From: Pusillibacter faecalis
Lineage (GTDB): Bacteria > Bacillota > Clostridia > Oscillospirales > Oscillospiraceae
Reading direction: 5' to 3'
NCBI RefSeq assembly: GCF_018408705.1
Contig: NZ_AP023420.1
Location: 806,001 to 870,000 of the forward strand
DNA: 64,000 bases
The translations under genes and the position numbers were made by a program. Positions within the stretch are counted from its first letter, which is position 1. Every line of letters begins with the position of its first letter. Shown here piece after piece: positions 8,132-16,115 of this stretch. The notes under the pieces were generated by a model. That model did no database searches. It was not told the DNA's origin and saw only the letters and a program-made list of their open reading frames with translations.

Positions 8132-8160
8132 GACAGTCAGGCTGAAGCAGTCTGGCTGTC
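8132..8160 (+). promoter_or_regulatory. Terminator-like hairpin in the EamA leader
   Basis: GACAGTCAGGCTG pairs with CAGTCTGGCTGTC over 13 positions with two G-U wobbles and is followed by TTTAATTT. It sits between the promoter and the ribosome binding site (GAGGAGG at about 8168), so it could work as an attenuator rather than an end terminator. Confidence 0.45.
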
Positions 8161-8182
8161 TTTAATTTGAGGAGGAGAAGCA

Positions 8183-8605
8183 ATGTCTGATATCTGGCCC
8201 ATTGTACTAATCGTGGCATCCAACATTCTGTACCAAATCTGCGCCAAGTCCGTTCCCAAAGACATGGATGTCATGGCGTCTATGACGGTCACATACCTGG
8301 TAGGAGCCGTTTGTTCAGGGCTCATGTTTTTTGCCATGAATCGCACTCCCCATCTTCTCCAGGAGTGCAGCAAGCTGAATGCCGCCCCCATTCTGCTTGG
8401 AATTTCTGTGGTGGGCCTGGAGGTGGGTTATATTTATGCCTACAAGGTCGGCTGGCCGGTCAGCATCGCCTCCACAGTGCAAAGCGCATTCCTGGCTGTG
8501 GCCCTCATTTTCGTCGGAGCGCTTCTATACAACGAAACGATCACTCCCCAAAAAGTCATCGGCGTCATGATCTGTCTAGCCGGACTCTATCTCATCAACC
8601 GATAA
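8183..8605 (+). CDS. EamA/SMR-like membrane transporter, single-repeat DMT protein
   Basis: A 140-residue membrane protein with four to five hydrophobic helices, the size of one EamA repeat. The C-terminal part reads VALIFVGALLYNETITPQKVIGVMICLAGLYLINR, the usual last two helices of drug/metabolite transporter (DMT) proteins with the conserved NE pair. Such half-size proteins act as dimers, as small multidrug resistance proteins do. Substrate unknown. Start ATG follows GGAGGAG. It has its own promoter with a hairpin in the leader. No partner gene of the same type lies next to it, so a homodimer is the simplest model. Confidence 0.8.
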   Translation: MSDIWPIVLIVASNILYQICAKSVPKDMDVMASMTVTYLVGAVCSGLMFFAMNRTPHLLQECSKLNAAPILLGISVVGLEVGYIYAYKVGWPVSIASTVQSAFLAVALIFVGALLYNETITPQKVIGVMICLAGLYLINR

Positions 8606-8640
8606 GCTGTTTATCTTCCTGTATGCCGGACAGCCCTCCC

Positions 8641-8669
8641 TTGCCTGCCAGAAGCCTATATGATATGAT
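8641..8669 (+). promoter_or_regulatory. Promoter of the GNAT gene
   Basis: TTGCCT, 17 bp, TATGAT, placed 33 bp before the TTG start, so the leader is short. Confidence 0.65.
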
Positions 8670-8701
8670 AATCTCAATGCTAGAAAAAGGAGGTGGCTGC
8701 G

Positions 8702-9211
8702 TTGCAAATACGAAAAGCCATGGAGTCCGATCTGGAACGTCTGGCCGCTATTTATAATCAGGCCATCCTGGACGGAAGCCGTACCTGTGACACGGAGCCA
8801 TTTCCTACCGAGGCTCGGCGAGCTTGGCTGCTGGAACACGATCAGGAGCGTTTTCCCCTTTTCACCTGCCTGCTGAAAGGGAAAGTTGTCGGTTACGCCT
8901 ATCTCTCCCCCTACCGCTCTGGACGGCCTGCCCTGGCGGACACGGCCGAAATCAGCTGCTATCTGGACTTCAGCATCCATGGCCAGGGTATTGGCAGCCG
9001 CCTGATGGAGTTCATGCTCTCAGAAGCCCAGCGGCTTGGATTTCGGACCCTGGTGGCCATTTTGCTGGACTGCAACAGTGCCAGCATTGCGCTTTTGAAA
9101 AAATATGGGTTTTCAGAGTGGGGCAGGCTGCCGGAGATTGCCTGCCTGTCCGGCTGCTACTTTGATCACCTGTATTACGGCAAAGCTCTTCCGCGCCTGC
9201 CGGAACGCTGA
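8702..9211 (+). CDS. GNAT family N-acetyltransferase (phosphinothricin acetyltransferase-like)
   Basis: A 169-residue acetyltransferase of the PAT/MnaT branch, which transfers acetyl from acetyl-CoA to a small amine. Seen: MLQIRKAMESDLERLAAIYN at the N-terminus, a GYAYLSPYR beta-4 segment, and the acetyl-CoA pyrophosphate loop HGQGIGSRLMEF, followed by N-SASIALLKKYGF. Translation is placed at TTG 8702, eight bases after AAGGAGG; a GTG nine bases earlier overlaps the ribosome binding site and is unlikely. Substrate unknown; the family covers phosphinothricin-like compounds and methionine analogues. It is a single-gene unit. Confidence 0.87.
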   Translation: MQIRKAMESDLERLAAIYNQAILDGSRTCDTEPFPTEARRAWLLEHDQERFPLFTCLLKGKVVGYAYLSPYRSGRPALADTAEISCYLDFSIHGQGIGSRLMEFMLSEAQRLGFRTLVAILLDCNSASIALLKKYGFSEWGRLPEIACLSGCYFDHLYYGKALPRLPER

Positions 9212-9248
9212 AAAGCCTTGGCATCATGCACAAAGGAGAGGCTGTCTC

Positions 9249-9277
9249 TTGCCAGGAGAGGACAAGTGTGATATGAT
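9249..9277 (+). promoter_or_regulatory. Promoter of the lysA-like gene
   Basis: TTGCCA, 17 bp, TATGAT. The leader to 9389 is about 105 nt and holds a stem of AAATCTG/CAGATTT (about 9284-9321) enclosing CACT/AGTG. It does not match the lysine riboswitch core. Confidence 0.6.
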
Positions 9278-9388
9278 GAAAAAATCTGTGACACTGGTGC
9301 GAGGCTAGTGATCCAGATTTCTTGTGAACAGACGGTCGAAGCCTCCCCTGAGGCAGTCCGGCCAGAGAGAAAGATTTGAGGTGCCCGC

Positions 9389-10645
9389 ATGAAAGTCCCT
9401 TTTGTGACCAAAGATCAGCTGGAGGCGATTGCCGCCCAATACCCTACCCCCTTCCATCTTTACGATGAGCGGGGCATTCGGGAAAACGCCCGGCGCCTGA
9501 GAGCCGCGTTCGCCTGGAATCCCGGCTACCGGGAGTATTTTGCTGTGAAAGCCACTCCCACACCTGCAATTTTAAAACTTTTGAAAGAAGAGGGCTGCGG
9601 GTGTGACTGCTCCTCTCTGGCGGAACTCATCATGGCGGAGCGGTGTGGCATCACCGGGGAGGATATCATGTTCTCTTCCAATGAGACGCCTCCGGAAGAA
9701 TTTCAGTTGGCGGACAAGCTGGGCGCTATCATGAACCTGGATGACTTCACACTGATTGAGGATCTGGAGCGCGCCACCGGAAAGATTCCGGAAAAGGTCT
9801 GCTGCCGGTACAATCCCGGCGGCGTGTTCGCTCTGGGTGAAACCCGGGAGGGTTTTCAGGTCATGGACAACCCTGGAGATGCCAAATACGGCATGACCCG
9901 CGCCCAGATTTCCGAGGCGTACCGTGTGTTGGCCGCAAAAGGTGCTAGGGAATTTGGCCTGCACAGCTTCCTCGCGTCCAATACTCTCTCCAATGAGTAT
10001 TATCCAGTCCTGGCGCGGATGCTCTTCCAGCTGGCTGTGGAACTAAAGGAGGAAACCGGCTGCCGCGTCACCTTTATCAACCTCTCCGGCGGTGTGGGCG
10101 TTCCCTATCACCCGGATCAGCCTGAAAACGACATCGCCGTGATTGGTGAGGGCGTCCGCAAGGCCTATGAGGAAATTCTGGTGCCCGCCGGTTTGGGGGA
10201 TGTGGCTCTCTATACAGAGTTGGGCCGCTTTATGCTGGCCCCTTATGGACACCTTGTAACCCGGGCCATGCATGAAAAGCATATTTATAAGGAGTATATC
10301 GGCGTGGATGCCTGTGCCTGTGATTTGATGCGGCCCGCCATGTACGGCTCCTATCACCACATCACTGTGATGGGCAAGGAGCATGCCCCCTGCGACCACA
10401 AGTATGACGTGGTGGGCTCCCTATGTGAAAACAATGATAAATTCGCCGTGGATCGGATGCTGCCCAAAATTGACCGGGGGGATCTGCTGGTGATTCATGA
10501 TACCGGTGCCCATGGCAGGGCGATGGGATACAATTATAATGGCAAGCTCCGCTCTGCAGAGCTGCTGCTGCGGGAGGACGGCTCTGTGGATCTGATTCGC
10601 CGTGCGGAAACTTTGGAGGACTATTTTGCCACCCTGGTGTGGTAA
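9389..10645 (+). CDS. lysA: Diaminopimelate decarboxylase family protein
   Basis: A 418-residue PLP-dependent alanine-racemase-fold decarboxylase. Diaminopimelate decarboxylase makes L-lysine from meso-diaminopimelate. The PLP lysine is K54 in YFAVKATP; INLSGGVGVPY is the glycine-rich PLP phosphate loop; LYTELGRFM and VGSLCENNDKFA (active-site Cys-Glu) complete the site with YNYNGKLRSAE at the C-terminus. The sequence is somewhat diverged from E. coli LysA (HSFLASNTLS rather than HIGS), so a related decarboxylase role is possible, but DAP decarboxylase is favoured. Start has GAGGTG upstream. Monocistronic, closed by a strong terminator. Confidence 0.82.
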   Translation: MKVPFVTKDQLEAIAAQYPTPFHLYDERGIRENARRLRAAFAWNPGYREYFAVKATPTPAILKLLKEEGCGCDCSSLAELIMAERCGITGEDIMFSSNETPPEEFQLADKLGAIMNLDDFTLIEDLERATGKIPEKVCCRYNPGGVFALGETREGFQVMDNPGDAKYGMTRAQISEAYRVLAAKGAREFGLHSFLASNTLSNEYYPVLARMLFQLAVELKEETGCRVTFINLSGGVGVPYHPDQPENDIAVIGEGVRKAYEEILVPAGLGDVALYTELGRFMLAPYGHLVTRAMHEKHIYKEYIGVDACACDLMRPAMYGSYHHITVMGKEHAPCDHKYDVVGSLCENNDKFAVDRMLPKIDRGDLLVIHDTGAHGRAMGYNYNGKLRSAELLLREDGSVDLIRRAETLEDYFATLVW

Positions 10646-10654
10646 GTGCATAAA

Positions 10655-10685
10655 AAAAGCGCCACCGCACTGCGGTGGCGCTTTT
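10655..10685. terminator. Bidirectional terminator after lysA
   Basis: AAAAGCGCCACCGCA/TGCGGTGGCGCTTTT, shared with the converging lipoprotein gene. Confidence 0.85.
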
Positions 10686-10701
10686 CATTTGGTACAGAAA
10701 A

Positions 10702-11235
10702 TCAAGTCTGATCCTCGGCGGTAAAGTAGACAAAATGGTAATCCCCTGTGTCGCCCTCTTCCGTGCCGTCATCAAACATCTCCAGGTAGCAGATCGAGAA
10801 ATCCGTGTAACCGGACGGAACCTCGTAGACCAGTTCCCCGCTGCGCTCCTCATTGACCGCCAGGGGGTATGTACCAGGAAGCTGGTTTTCCCCAACCGGG
10901 TCCAGTTCCTCAAAGGTCTCCATATCGGTGGTCACTGGGTAGGCGTAGGCGTCATCTTCCTCTCCCCAGGCCAGCTGGAAGTCCGTATCATACATCTCAA
11001 TGCTCTCTTGGAACGTATTCTTAACCGTGATGGAGGCCACCAGCAACACATTCCCCTCTGCCGGCGTGTAGCCCTCATAGTCCGCCGTCAAATAGGCGCT
11101 GTTTACCGTGAAGTCAAAGAAATAGGTCTCCATGGTGTCGTTGACACGTCCTTCGTTAGCCTCGGCATCTCCACCGCAGGCAGCAAGGCTCAGTGCCATC
11201 ACCAGGGCCGTCACAAGTACAAAGACTCTTTTCAT
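10702..11235 (-). CDS. DUF4352-like lipoprotein
   Basis: A 177-residue lipoprotein of unknown role. The ATG at 11235 (MKRVFVLVTALVMALSLAACGG) follows a GGGAGAG site and opens into a lipoprotein signal peptide with Cys near residue 20; an in-frame ATG five codons earlier has no site. The mature domain has the immunoglobulin-like pattern of DUF4352/telomeric-repeat-binding-like lipoproteins: a strand VLLVASITVKNTF near 65, then a conserved W and repeated acidic turns, then SGELVYEVPSGYTDFSICY. Attached to the outer face of the membrane. No operon partners. Confidence 0.72.
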   Translation of the reverse strand: MKRVFVLVTALVMALSLAACGGDAEANEGRVNDTMETYFFDFTVNSAYLTADYEGYTPAEGNVLLVASITVKNTFQESIEMYDTDFQLAWGEEDDAYAYPVTTDMETFEELDPVGENQLPGTYPLAVNEERSGELVYEVPSGYTDFSICYLEMFDDGTEEGDTGDYHFVYFTAEDQT

Positions 11236-11371
11236 GATGATCTCTCCCAACCAAAAAATACTTTCTATGGGCTCTCACAGGCGCCCATGATAGCTGCTAG
11301 TTTACCATATCGCCGCCCGGTGTGCAACCCCCTTTTGCAGTGCGTCCTGGGAAAGCTGGTGCTCCTCGGCC

Positions 11372-11737
11372 CTACCGGGCTGGGATGATTTCAATCCAAT
11401 ACCCGTCTGGATCGGAAATGAAATAGATTCCCATCTCCTGGTTTTCGTAGCAGATGCACCCCATGGCCTTGTGCCTTGCGTGGGCGGCATCATAGTCCTC
11501 CGCCTGCATTGCCAAATGGAATTCACACTCCCCCAGATCATAGGGCTGTGGATGGTCCCGCAGCCATGTCAGCTCCAAGCGGAAATCTGTCTTTCCGTCA
11601 CCAAGAAACACAATGATAAAGCGCCCGTCCTCCGGCGCTTTCCTCTGCACCTCCCGCAGTCCCAGCGCCTCCTGATAAAATTGCAAAGATCGCTCCAAAT
11701 TGCTCACATTAAAATTGAAATGGTTCAATGTCAACAT
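11372..11737 (-). CDS. VOC family protein (glyoxalase-like)
   Basis: A 121-residue vicinal-oxygen-chelate fold protein with the paired beta-alpha-beta-beta-beta modules: NHFNFNVSNLERSLQFYQE at the start, a central FRLELTW/H-LAMQ segment, and a terminal GIYFISDPDGYWIEIIP, the signature of lactoylglutathione lyase-like proteins. Metal ligands (His5, Glu and the terminal Glu) are in the expected positions, so it may be a small metal-dependent lyase, isomerase or resistance protein. Start ATG has GAGGTG nine bases upstream. Substrate unknown. Alone on its strand. Confidence 0.85.
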   Translation of the reverse strand: MLTLNHFNFNVSNLERSLQFYQEALGLREVQRKAPEDGRFIIVFLGDGKTDFRLELTWLRDHPQPYDLGECEFHLAMQAEDYDAAHARHKAMGCICYENQEMGIYFISDPDGYWIEIIPAR

Positions 11738-11836
11738 CCTTGATCACCTCGTCACTATAATATCACAACCGGAAATCTCCCGCAAGTTGCACAATGGAAT
11801 TCTGGAATTTTCTATCCTTTTTTCATATTTTTTGAT

Positions 11837-11889
11837 TTGACTCTAGCGGCTGTGCGTGGTACACTCTCAATAGTTAGATTATGCTAACT
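11837..11889 (+). promoter_or_regulatory. feo promoter with DtxR-type operator
   Basis: TTGACT (11837), 17 bp, TACACT (11860-11865), then AGTTAG-ATTATG-CTAACT at 11872-11889, a palindrome lying on the expected transcription start. The same GTTAG-N6-CTAAC pattern recurs at the iron island near 51-56 kb. A metal-bound DtxR repressor sitting here would block transcription when iron is plentiful (inference from DtxR family behaviour). Confidence 0.75.
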
Positions 11890-11907
11890 TTTTAGGAGGA
11901 TTTACCA

Positions 11908-12138
11908 ATGACTTTAGATATGCTGCCTCTGGGTCAGGAGGCTGTCATCACCTCAGTGGGCGGCACAGGTGTTCTGCGCTGTCGGCTGCTGGATATGGGA
12001 CTCATCCCCAAGACCTCCGTCCGCGTGGAAAAGCTGGCACCTCTTGGGGACCCTATGGAGCTGCGGATTCGGGGCTATGCCCTGTCCCTGCGGAAGGAAG
12101 ACGCCCGCAACATCACCGTGGAGGTGAAAAAGCCATGA
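11908..12138 (+). CDS. feoA: FeoA family ferrous iron transport protein A
   Basis: A 76-residue SH3-like protein of the FeoA family, which acts on the inner side with FeoB in ferrous iron uptake. Seen: GQEAVITSVGGTGVLRCRLLDMGLIPKTSV and the APLGDPMELRIRGYALSLRKEDA segment, both hallmark. The start follows AGGAGG. It overlaps feoB by four bases, and the unit begins at an iron-type promoter. Compared with the second feoA pair at 54.3-54.8 kb it is most like the 54342-54563 protein (same APLGDPMEL segment). Confidence 0.93.
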   Translation: MTLDMLPLGQEAVITSVGGTGVLRCRLLDMGLIPKTSVRVEKLAPLGDPMELRIRGYALSLRKEDARNITVEVKKP

Positions 12139-14141
12139 TTTTCGCGCTGGCCGGCAATCAAAACTGCGGCAAGACCACGCTCTTCAACCAGCTCACCGGC
12201 TCCAACCAGCACGTGGGTAATTTTCCCGGCGTCACGGTGGACCAGAAGTCCGGCGCCGTCCGGGGGCAGAAGAACTGCACGGTGGTGGATCTGCCCGGCA
12301 TCTACTCCATCCGGCCCTATACACCGGAGGAGATCGTCACCCGGGATTTCATTCTGAACCAGCGGCCAGACGGCATCATCAACATTGTGGACGCCACCAA
12401 CATCGAGCGCAACCTCTATCTGACGCTGCAGCTCATGGAAATGCATATTCCCATGGTGCTGGCGCTGAACATGATGGACGAGGTGTCCGCCAACGGGGGC
12501 ACCATCAACATCCAGGGGATGTCCCAGGCCCTGGGCATCCCGGTGGTGCCCATCTCCGCGGTGAAGAATGAGGGTGTAGAAGAGCTGATCCGAACCGCAG
12601 TTGCCACGGCAAAAAACCGGGTCTACCCGGCGGTGTACGACTTCTGCGCGCCGGGGCCGGTCCACCGCTGTATCCACGCAGTAGTGCACCAGATCGAGGA
12701 CCACGCGGAGAAAGCAGGGCTTCCGGTGCGCTTTGCCGCCACGAAGCTCATTGAGGGCGACGAGGACATCCGCGCCCGGCTGGAGCTGGACCAGAACGAG
12801 CTGGAGCTCATCGAGCACAGCGTTCAGGAGATGGAGTCGGAGCACGACATGGACCGCAACGCCGCCCTGGCGGACATGCGCTATGACTTCATTGAGAATG
12901 TCTGCCGGGACACGGTGGTGAAATGCCGGGAGTCCCGGGAGCGGGAGCGCAGCGAGGCCATTGACCGGGTAGTGACCAACAAGTACCTGGCCCTGCCCCT
13001 GTTCTTCTGCATTATGCTGGGGATCTTCTACCTGACGTTCGAGGTGATCGGCGCGTTTCTCTCAGACCTGCTGGCCGCCGGCATCGACGCTCTCTCCGCC
13101 GCTGTGGACGCAGGACTGACCTCCTACGGCCTGAACTCGGTGGTACATAGTCTCGTGATCGACGGCATTTTTGCCGGCGTGGGCAGTGTGTTGAGCTTTT
13201 TGCCCATCATTGTGGTTCTCTTTTTCTTTCTCTCTATCCTAGAGGATACCGGCTACATGGCCCGGGTGGCCTTCTTCATGGACCAGCTGCTGCGGAAGAT
13301 CGGTCTTTCCGGCCGCAGCATCGTCCCGATGCTGATCGGCTTTGGCTGCTCCGTCCCCGCCATCATGTCCACCCGGACGCTGGCCTCGGAACGGGACCGC
13401 CGGATGACCATTCTTCTCACGCCGTTCATGAGCTGCTCTGCAAAAATCCCTATCTACGGAGTTTTTTCCGCCGCCTTTTTCCCGGACTGTGCGGCGCTGG
13501 TAATGATCATGCTTTACTTAGGCGGCATCCTGGTGGGAATTCTCGCCGCGAAGGTCCTGGGAAAGACCGCCTTCCGCGGCAACCCCGTCCCCTTTGTCAT
13601 GGAGCTTCCCAACTACCGCTTCCCCTCTGCCCGGAGTGTGGGGCAGCTGTGCTGGGACAAGGCCAAGGACTTTCTGACCCGCGCCTTTACGATCATCTTT
13701 ATCGCCACCATTGTCGTGTGGTTTCTGCAGACCTTTGATACCCGGCTGAATCTGGTGGCCGACAGTTCTGACAGCCTTCTTGCCACGGTGGGCGCCTGGA
13801 TCGCCCCCCTGTTCGCTCCACTGGGCTTTGGGGATTGGCGGGTCTCCACCTCCTTGATTACCGGTTTTATTGCCAAGGAGTCTGTAATCTCTACGCTGGG
13901 TATCTTGACAGGCGCAGGTGCTGATGTGACGGCATCAGCCCTCGGCACTCTCTTTACCCCTGTGACTGCTGTTAGCTTTTTGACATTTACACTGCTCTAT
14001 ACCCCTTGTGTGGCAGCCATCTCCGCGGTGCGGCGGGAACTGAACTCTGGCTGGCAGGCCGCTGGCGTGGCAATCAGTCAGTGCGCCGTTGCGTGGATGG
14101 TAGCGCTGGTGGTATACCGGGCCGCACTGTTTTTTGTCTGA
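12135..14141 (+). CDS. feoB: FeoB ferrous iron transporter
   Basis: A 668-residue Fe(II) transporter: an N-terminal G domain, a helical spacer and a membrane domain with about eight helices and two Gate motifs. G1 is GNQNCGKTTLFNQLTG near residue 8 (Gln replaces the usual Pro of GNPNCGKT), G2 switch NFPGVTV, G3 DLPGIYS, G4 ALNMMD near 113. In the membrane part GCSVPAIMSTRTL near 411 is the conserved Gate I cysteine segment. Start overlaps feoA. It is shorter by about 65 residues than the second FeoB in this window, mainly in the C-terminal helices. Cytoplasmic membrane. Confidence 0.95.
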   Translation: MIFALAGNQNCGKTTLFNQLTGSNQHVGNFPGVTVDQKSGAVRGQKNCTVVDLPGIYSIRPYTPEEIVTRDFILNQRPDGIINIVDATNIERNLYLTLQLMEMHIPMVLALNMMDEVSANGGTINIQGMSQALGIPVVPISAVKNEGVEELIRTAVATAKNRVYPAVYDFCAPGPVHRCIHAVVHQIEDHAEKAGLPVRFAATKLIEGDEDIRARLELDQNELELIEHSVQEMESEHDMDRNAALADMRYDFIENVCRDTVVKCRESRERERSEAIDRVVTNKYLALPLFFCIMLGIFYLTFEVIGAFLSDLLAAGIDALSAAVDAGLTSYGLNSVVHSLVIDGIFAGVGSVLSFLPIIVVLFFFLSILEDTGYMARVAFFMDQLLRKIGLSGRSIVPMLIGFGCSVPAIMSTRTLASERDRRMTILLTPFMSCSAKIPIYGVFSAAFFPDCAALVMIMLYLGGILVGILAAKVLGKTAFRGNPVPFVMELPNYRFPSARSVGQLCWDKAKDFLTRAFTIIFIATIVVWFLQTFDTRLNLVADSSDSLLATVGAWIAPLFAPLGFGDWRVSTSLITGFIAKESVISTLGILTGAGADVTASALGTLFTPVTAVSFLTFTLLYTPCVAAISAVRRELNSGWQAAGVAISQCAVAWMVALVVYRAALFFV

Positions 14142-14151
14142 GGTGACTGCC

Positions 14152-14277
14152 GTGCTGGAAGGTTTGATTCTGGCCGGAGTCGCCCTCTGGCTGACGCTGG
14201 CCGTGCGGTCCTGCCGCCGGCACAGGGGCAGCTGTGGAGGCGACTGTGCCCGCTGCCGCCGGCGCTGCGGTCCCTGA
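14152..14277 (+). CDS. FeoB-associated Cys-rich membrane mini-protein
   Basis: A 41-residue protein starting at GTG 14152, eight bases after GAGGTG and 10 bp after feoB. One membrane helix (LILAGVALWLTLAV) is followed by RSCRRHRGSCGGDCARCRRRCGP, with five cysteines in a CGGDC-x2-C arrangement. This is the pattern of the FeoB-associated Cys-rich family, found only next to feoB. It may bind metal or aid FeoB assembly; the function is not known. The equivalent protein beside the second feoB (51884-52030) has the same SCGGDC-type core. Confidence 0.8.
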   Translation: MLEGLILAGVALWLTLAVRSCRRHRGSCGGDCARCRRRCGP

Positions 14278-14393
14278 GCCGTGGTTAGGCCGGGCCTGCA
14301 CGTGTCCACAGATTCGATGGATTTTATTGATTCGGCATAGATTTTCTTTCCGATTTTTTTGCAATTTTGTGACTATTCTCCCCTGCGCAGTGG

Positions 14394-14422
14394 TTGACTT
14401 TCCATGGTTAAACCGCTAGAAT
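14394..14422 (+). promoter_or_regulatory. Promoter of the liv leader and operon
   Basis: TTGACT, 17 bp, TAGAAT, 48 bp before the leader reading frame. No other promoter is evident before livJ. Confidence 0.75.
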
Positions 14423-14469
14423 AAAAACAATCATTCACGCAACCATTTGCGCAGAGGGAGGCGGACTTT

Positions 14470-14697
14470 ATGACTTGCACTATGTGTTATCCGATGCAGT
14501 CTCATCATGCGTCCGCTTCTTATGCGAACGCCACTTCTTGCTGCGCTAAAATTGCCGCTCTGGACGCCATTATTATGGCGTCCATTATTATTTGCGGCCT
14601 GATTAGCCTGTCCATTTTGGGCATTGTCCTGGTATTGCTGGTAGTATTGCTGCCATGCGGAAAAGTGAATATGCCCTGGGCGCGGGGGTTTTTATAA
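14470..14697 (+). CDS. Branched-chain-residue-rich leader peptide (putative liv attenuator)
   Basis: A 75-codon frame with a strong ribosome binding site (GGGAGG, 8 bases) behind a good promoter. Codons 33-62 are about two-thirds Ile, Leu and Val, including IIICGLISLSILGIVLV then LLVVLLPCGK. The run followed by PCG resembles the end of the E. coli ilvGMEDA leader peptide. A terminator hairpin begins 17 nt after its stop and livJ follows. I infer a ribosome-stalling attenuator: when Ile, Leu or Val-tRNA is scarce the ribosome stalls in this run and the terminator is not formed. It might instead be a small membrane protein. A perfect palindrome GGACGCCAT-TATT-ATGGCGTCC lies inside it. Confidence 0.6.
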   Translation: MTCTMCYPMQSHHASASYANATSCCAKIAALDAIIMASIIICGLISLSILGIVLVLLVVLLPCGKVNMPWARGFL

Positions 14698-14713
14698 GGT
14701 ATGTTGATACAGC

Positions 14714-14746
14714 AAAGCGGCTGCGCCGAAAGGTACAGCCGCTTTT
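14714..14746 (+). terminator. Attenuator terminator ahead of livJ
   Basis: AAAGCGGCTG and CAGCCGCTTTTTT arms around a 12-base loop, between the leader frame and livJ. The 5' arm AGCGGC can also pair with GCCGCT inside the leader (about 14553), which would give an antiterminator; that pairing is an inference. Confidence 0.75.
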
Positions 14747-14780
14747 TTGTATAATATTTCTTTAAAAGGAGAAGAACACG

Positions 14781-15980
14781 ATGAAAAAGAAACTCTTTGC
14801 TCTGATGATGGCCATGGTCATGGTCCTCAGTCTGGCAGCCTGCGGCGGTGACTCTGGTACCACCGACGACACCACAGACGATACCACAAACGATGCCAGC
14901 AATACTACTGGCACTGCCGGCGGCACCTTTAAAATCGGCACCATCGGTCCTCTGACCGGTGACAATGCGATCTATGGCCAGGCCGTTGCCAATGGCGCCA
15001 AGATTGCCGTGGATGAAATCAATGCCGCCAGCGGCGATATCCAGTTCGAGCTTCAGTCTGAGGACGATGTGGCGGATGGTGAGACCTCCGTCAACGCCTA
15101 CAATACTCTGATGGACTGGGGTATGCAGATGCTGGTTGGCCCCACCACCACCGGTGCATCCATTGCCGTTTCCTCTGTGGTCAATGAAGACCGGACCTTC
15201 ATGCTGACCCCCTCCGGCTCCTCCACCGACATTATCGATGGGAAGGATAATGTCTTCCAGGTCTGCTTCACCGACCCCAACCAGGGAACCGGCGCTGCCG
15301 ACTACATGGCCGAGAATATGTCTGGTGCCAAGGTTGCCGTGATCTATCAAAACGACATCGCATACTCCCAGGGCATCCGGGACACTTTTGTGGCCGAAGC
15401 GGAAGCCAAGAGCCTGGAGGTCGTCTATGAGGGCACCTTCACTGCCGACACTAAGAGCGATTTCTCCGTTCAGCTCACTGCCGCCCAGTCCGCCGGTGCG
15501 GACCTGCTGTTCCTGCCCATCTACTATCAGGAAGCCTCTGTGATTTTGAACCAGGCCAATCAGATGGGCTATACTCCCACCTTCTTCGGCGTGGATGGCA
15601 TGGACGGAATCCTGACCCTGTCCGGCTTTGACACCTCTCTGGCTGAGGGCGTCATGCTGCTGACCCCCTTCTCCGCCGACGCGGAGGACGAGCGGACCCA
15701 GACCTTTGTCAAGACCTATGAAGAGCAGTTTGGCGAGATTCCCAACCAGTTTGCCGCCGATGCCTATGATGCCGTGTATATCCTCAAGGCTGCTCTGGAA
15801 GCCGCCGGCTGCACCGCCGACATGTCCGCTGTCGACATCTGCGAGGCTCTTGTCCCCGTGATGCCCACCATCACGGTGGACGGCCTCACCGGCCAGGGCA
15901 TGACCTGGGATGCCTCCGGCGCTGTGTCCAAGGCACCCATGGCAGTTGTGATCGAAAACGGCGTGTACGTCCTGCCCTAA
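14781..15980 (+). CDS. livJ: Branched-chain amino acid ABC transporter substrate-binding lipoprotein
   Basis: A 399-residue lipoprotein that binds Leu, Ile or Val outside the membrane and gives it to LivHM. The signal peptide ends VLSLAACGG (Cys about residue 21), then a Thr/Asp-rich linker, then the type I periplasmic fold: FKIGTIGPLTGDNAIYGQA, GPTTTGASIAVSSVVN with the Ser/Thr pair that holds the amino acid, PSGSSTD, and QFAADAYDAVYI near the end. First gene of livJHMGF. The start has AAAGGAG upstream. Ligand assignment rests on the complete liv operon and the leader peptide. Confidence 0.93.
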   Translation: MKKKLFALMMAMVMVLSLAACGGDSGTTDDTTDDTTNDASNTTGTAGGTFKIGTIGPLTGDNAIYGQAVANGAKIAVDEINAASGDIQFELQSEDDVADGETSVNAYNTLMDWGMQMLVGPTTTGASIAVSSVVNEDRTFMLTPSGSSTDIIDGKDNVFQVCFTDPNQGTGAADYMAENMSGAKVAVIYQNDIAYSQGIRDTFVAEAEAKSLEVVYEGTFTADTKSDFSVQLTAAQSAGADLLFLPIYYQEASVILNQANQMGYTPTFFGVDGMDGILTLSGFDTSLAEGVMLLTPFSADAEDERTQTFVKTYEEQFGEIPNQFAADAYDAVYILKAALEAAGCTADMSAVDICEALVPVMPTITVDGLTGQGMTWDASGAVSKAPMAVVIENGVYVLP

Positions 15981-15996
15981 CTCTCCAACAGATGGA

Positions 15997-16085
15997 CCGC
16001 CGGGAGGGAACTCCTCCCGGCGGCCCTCCCCCGCTTCTGTGGCGGAAACGGAGGCGGGAGCCTCCCTCCCGCCCCCGTTTCTGCC
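15997..16085 (+). repeat. Two intercistronic hairpins between livJ and livH
   Basis: A perfect 11-bp stem (CCGCCGGGAGG/CCTCCCGGCGG, 15997-16023) and a 20-bp stem with two mismatches (16041-16060 with 16066-16085). Without a T tract they should not terminate; they are placed to protect the upstream livJ message so that the binding protein is made in excess (inference). The same arrangement follows mglB. Confidence 0.7.
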
Positions 16086-16115
16086 ATAGAGAAAGAAAAA
16101 GAGGTGTGTGTTCAT

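Noticed and set aside
9285..9385. Lysine riboswitch before lysA
   Set aside because: The leader is too short (about 105 nt against about 170) and lacks the conserved core.
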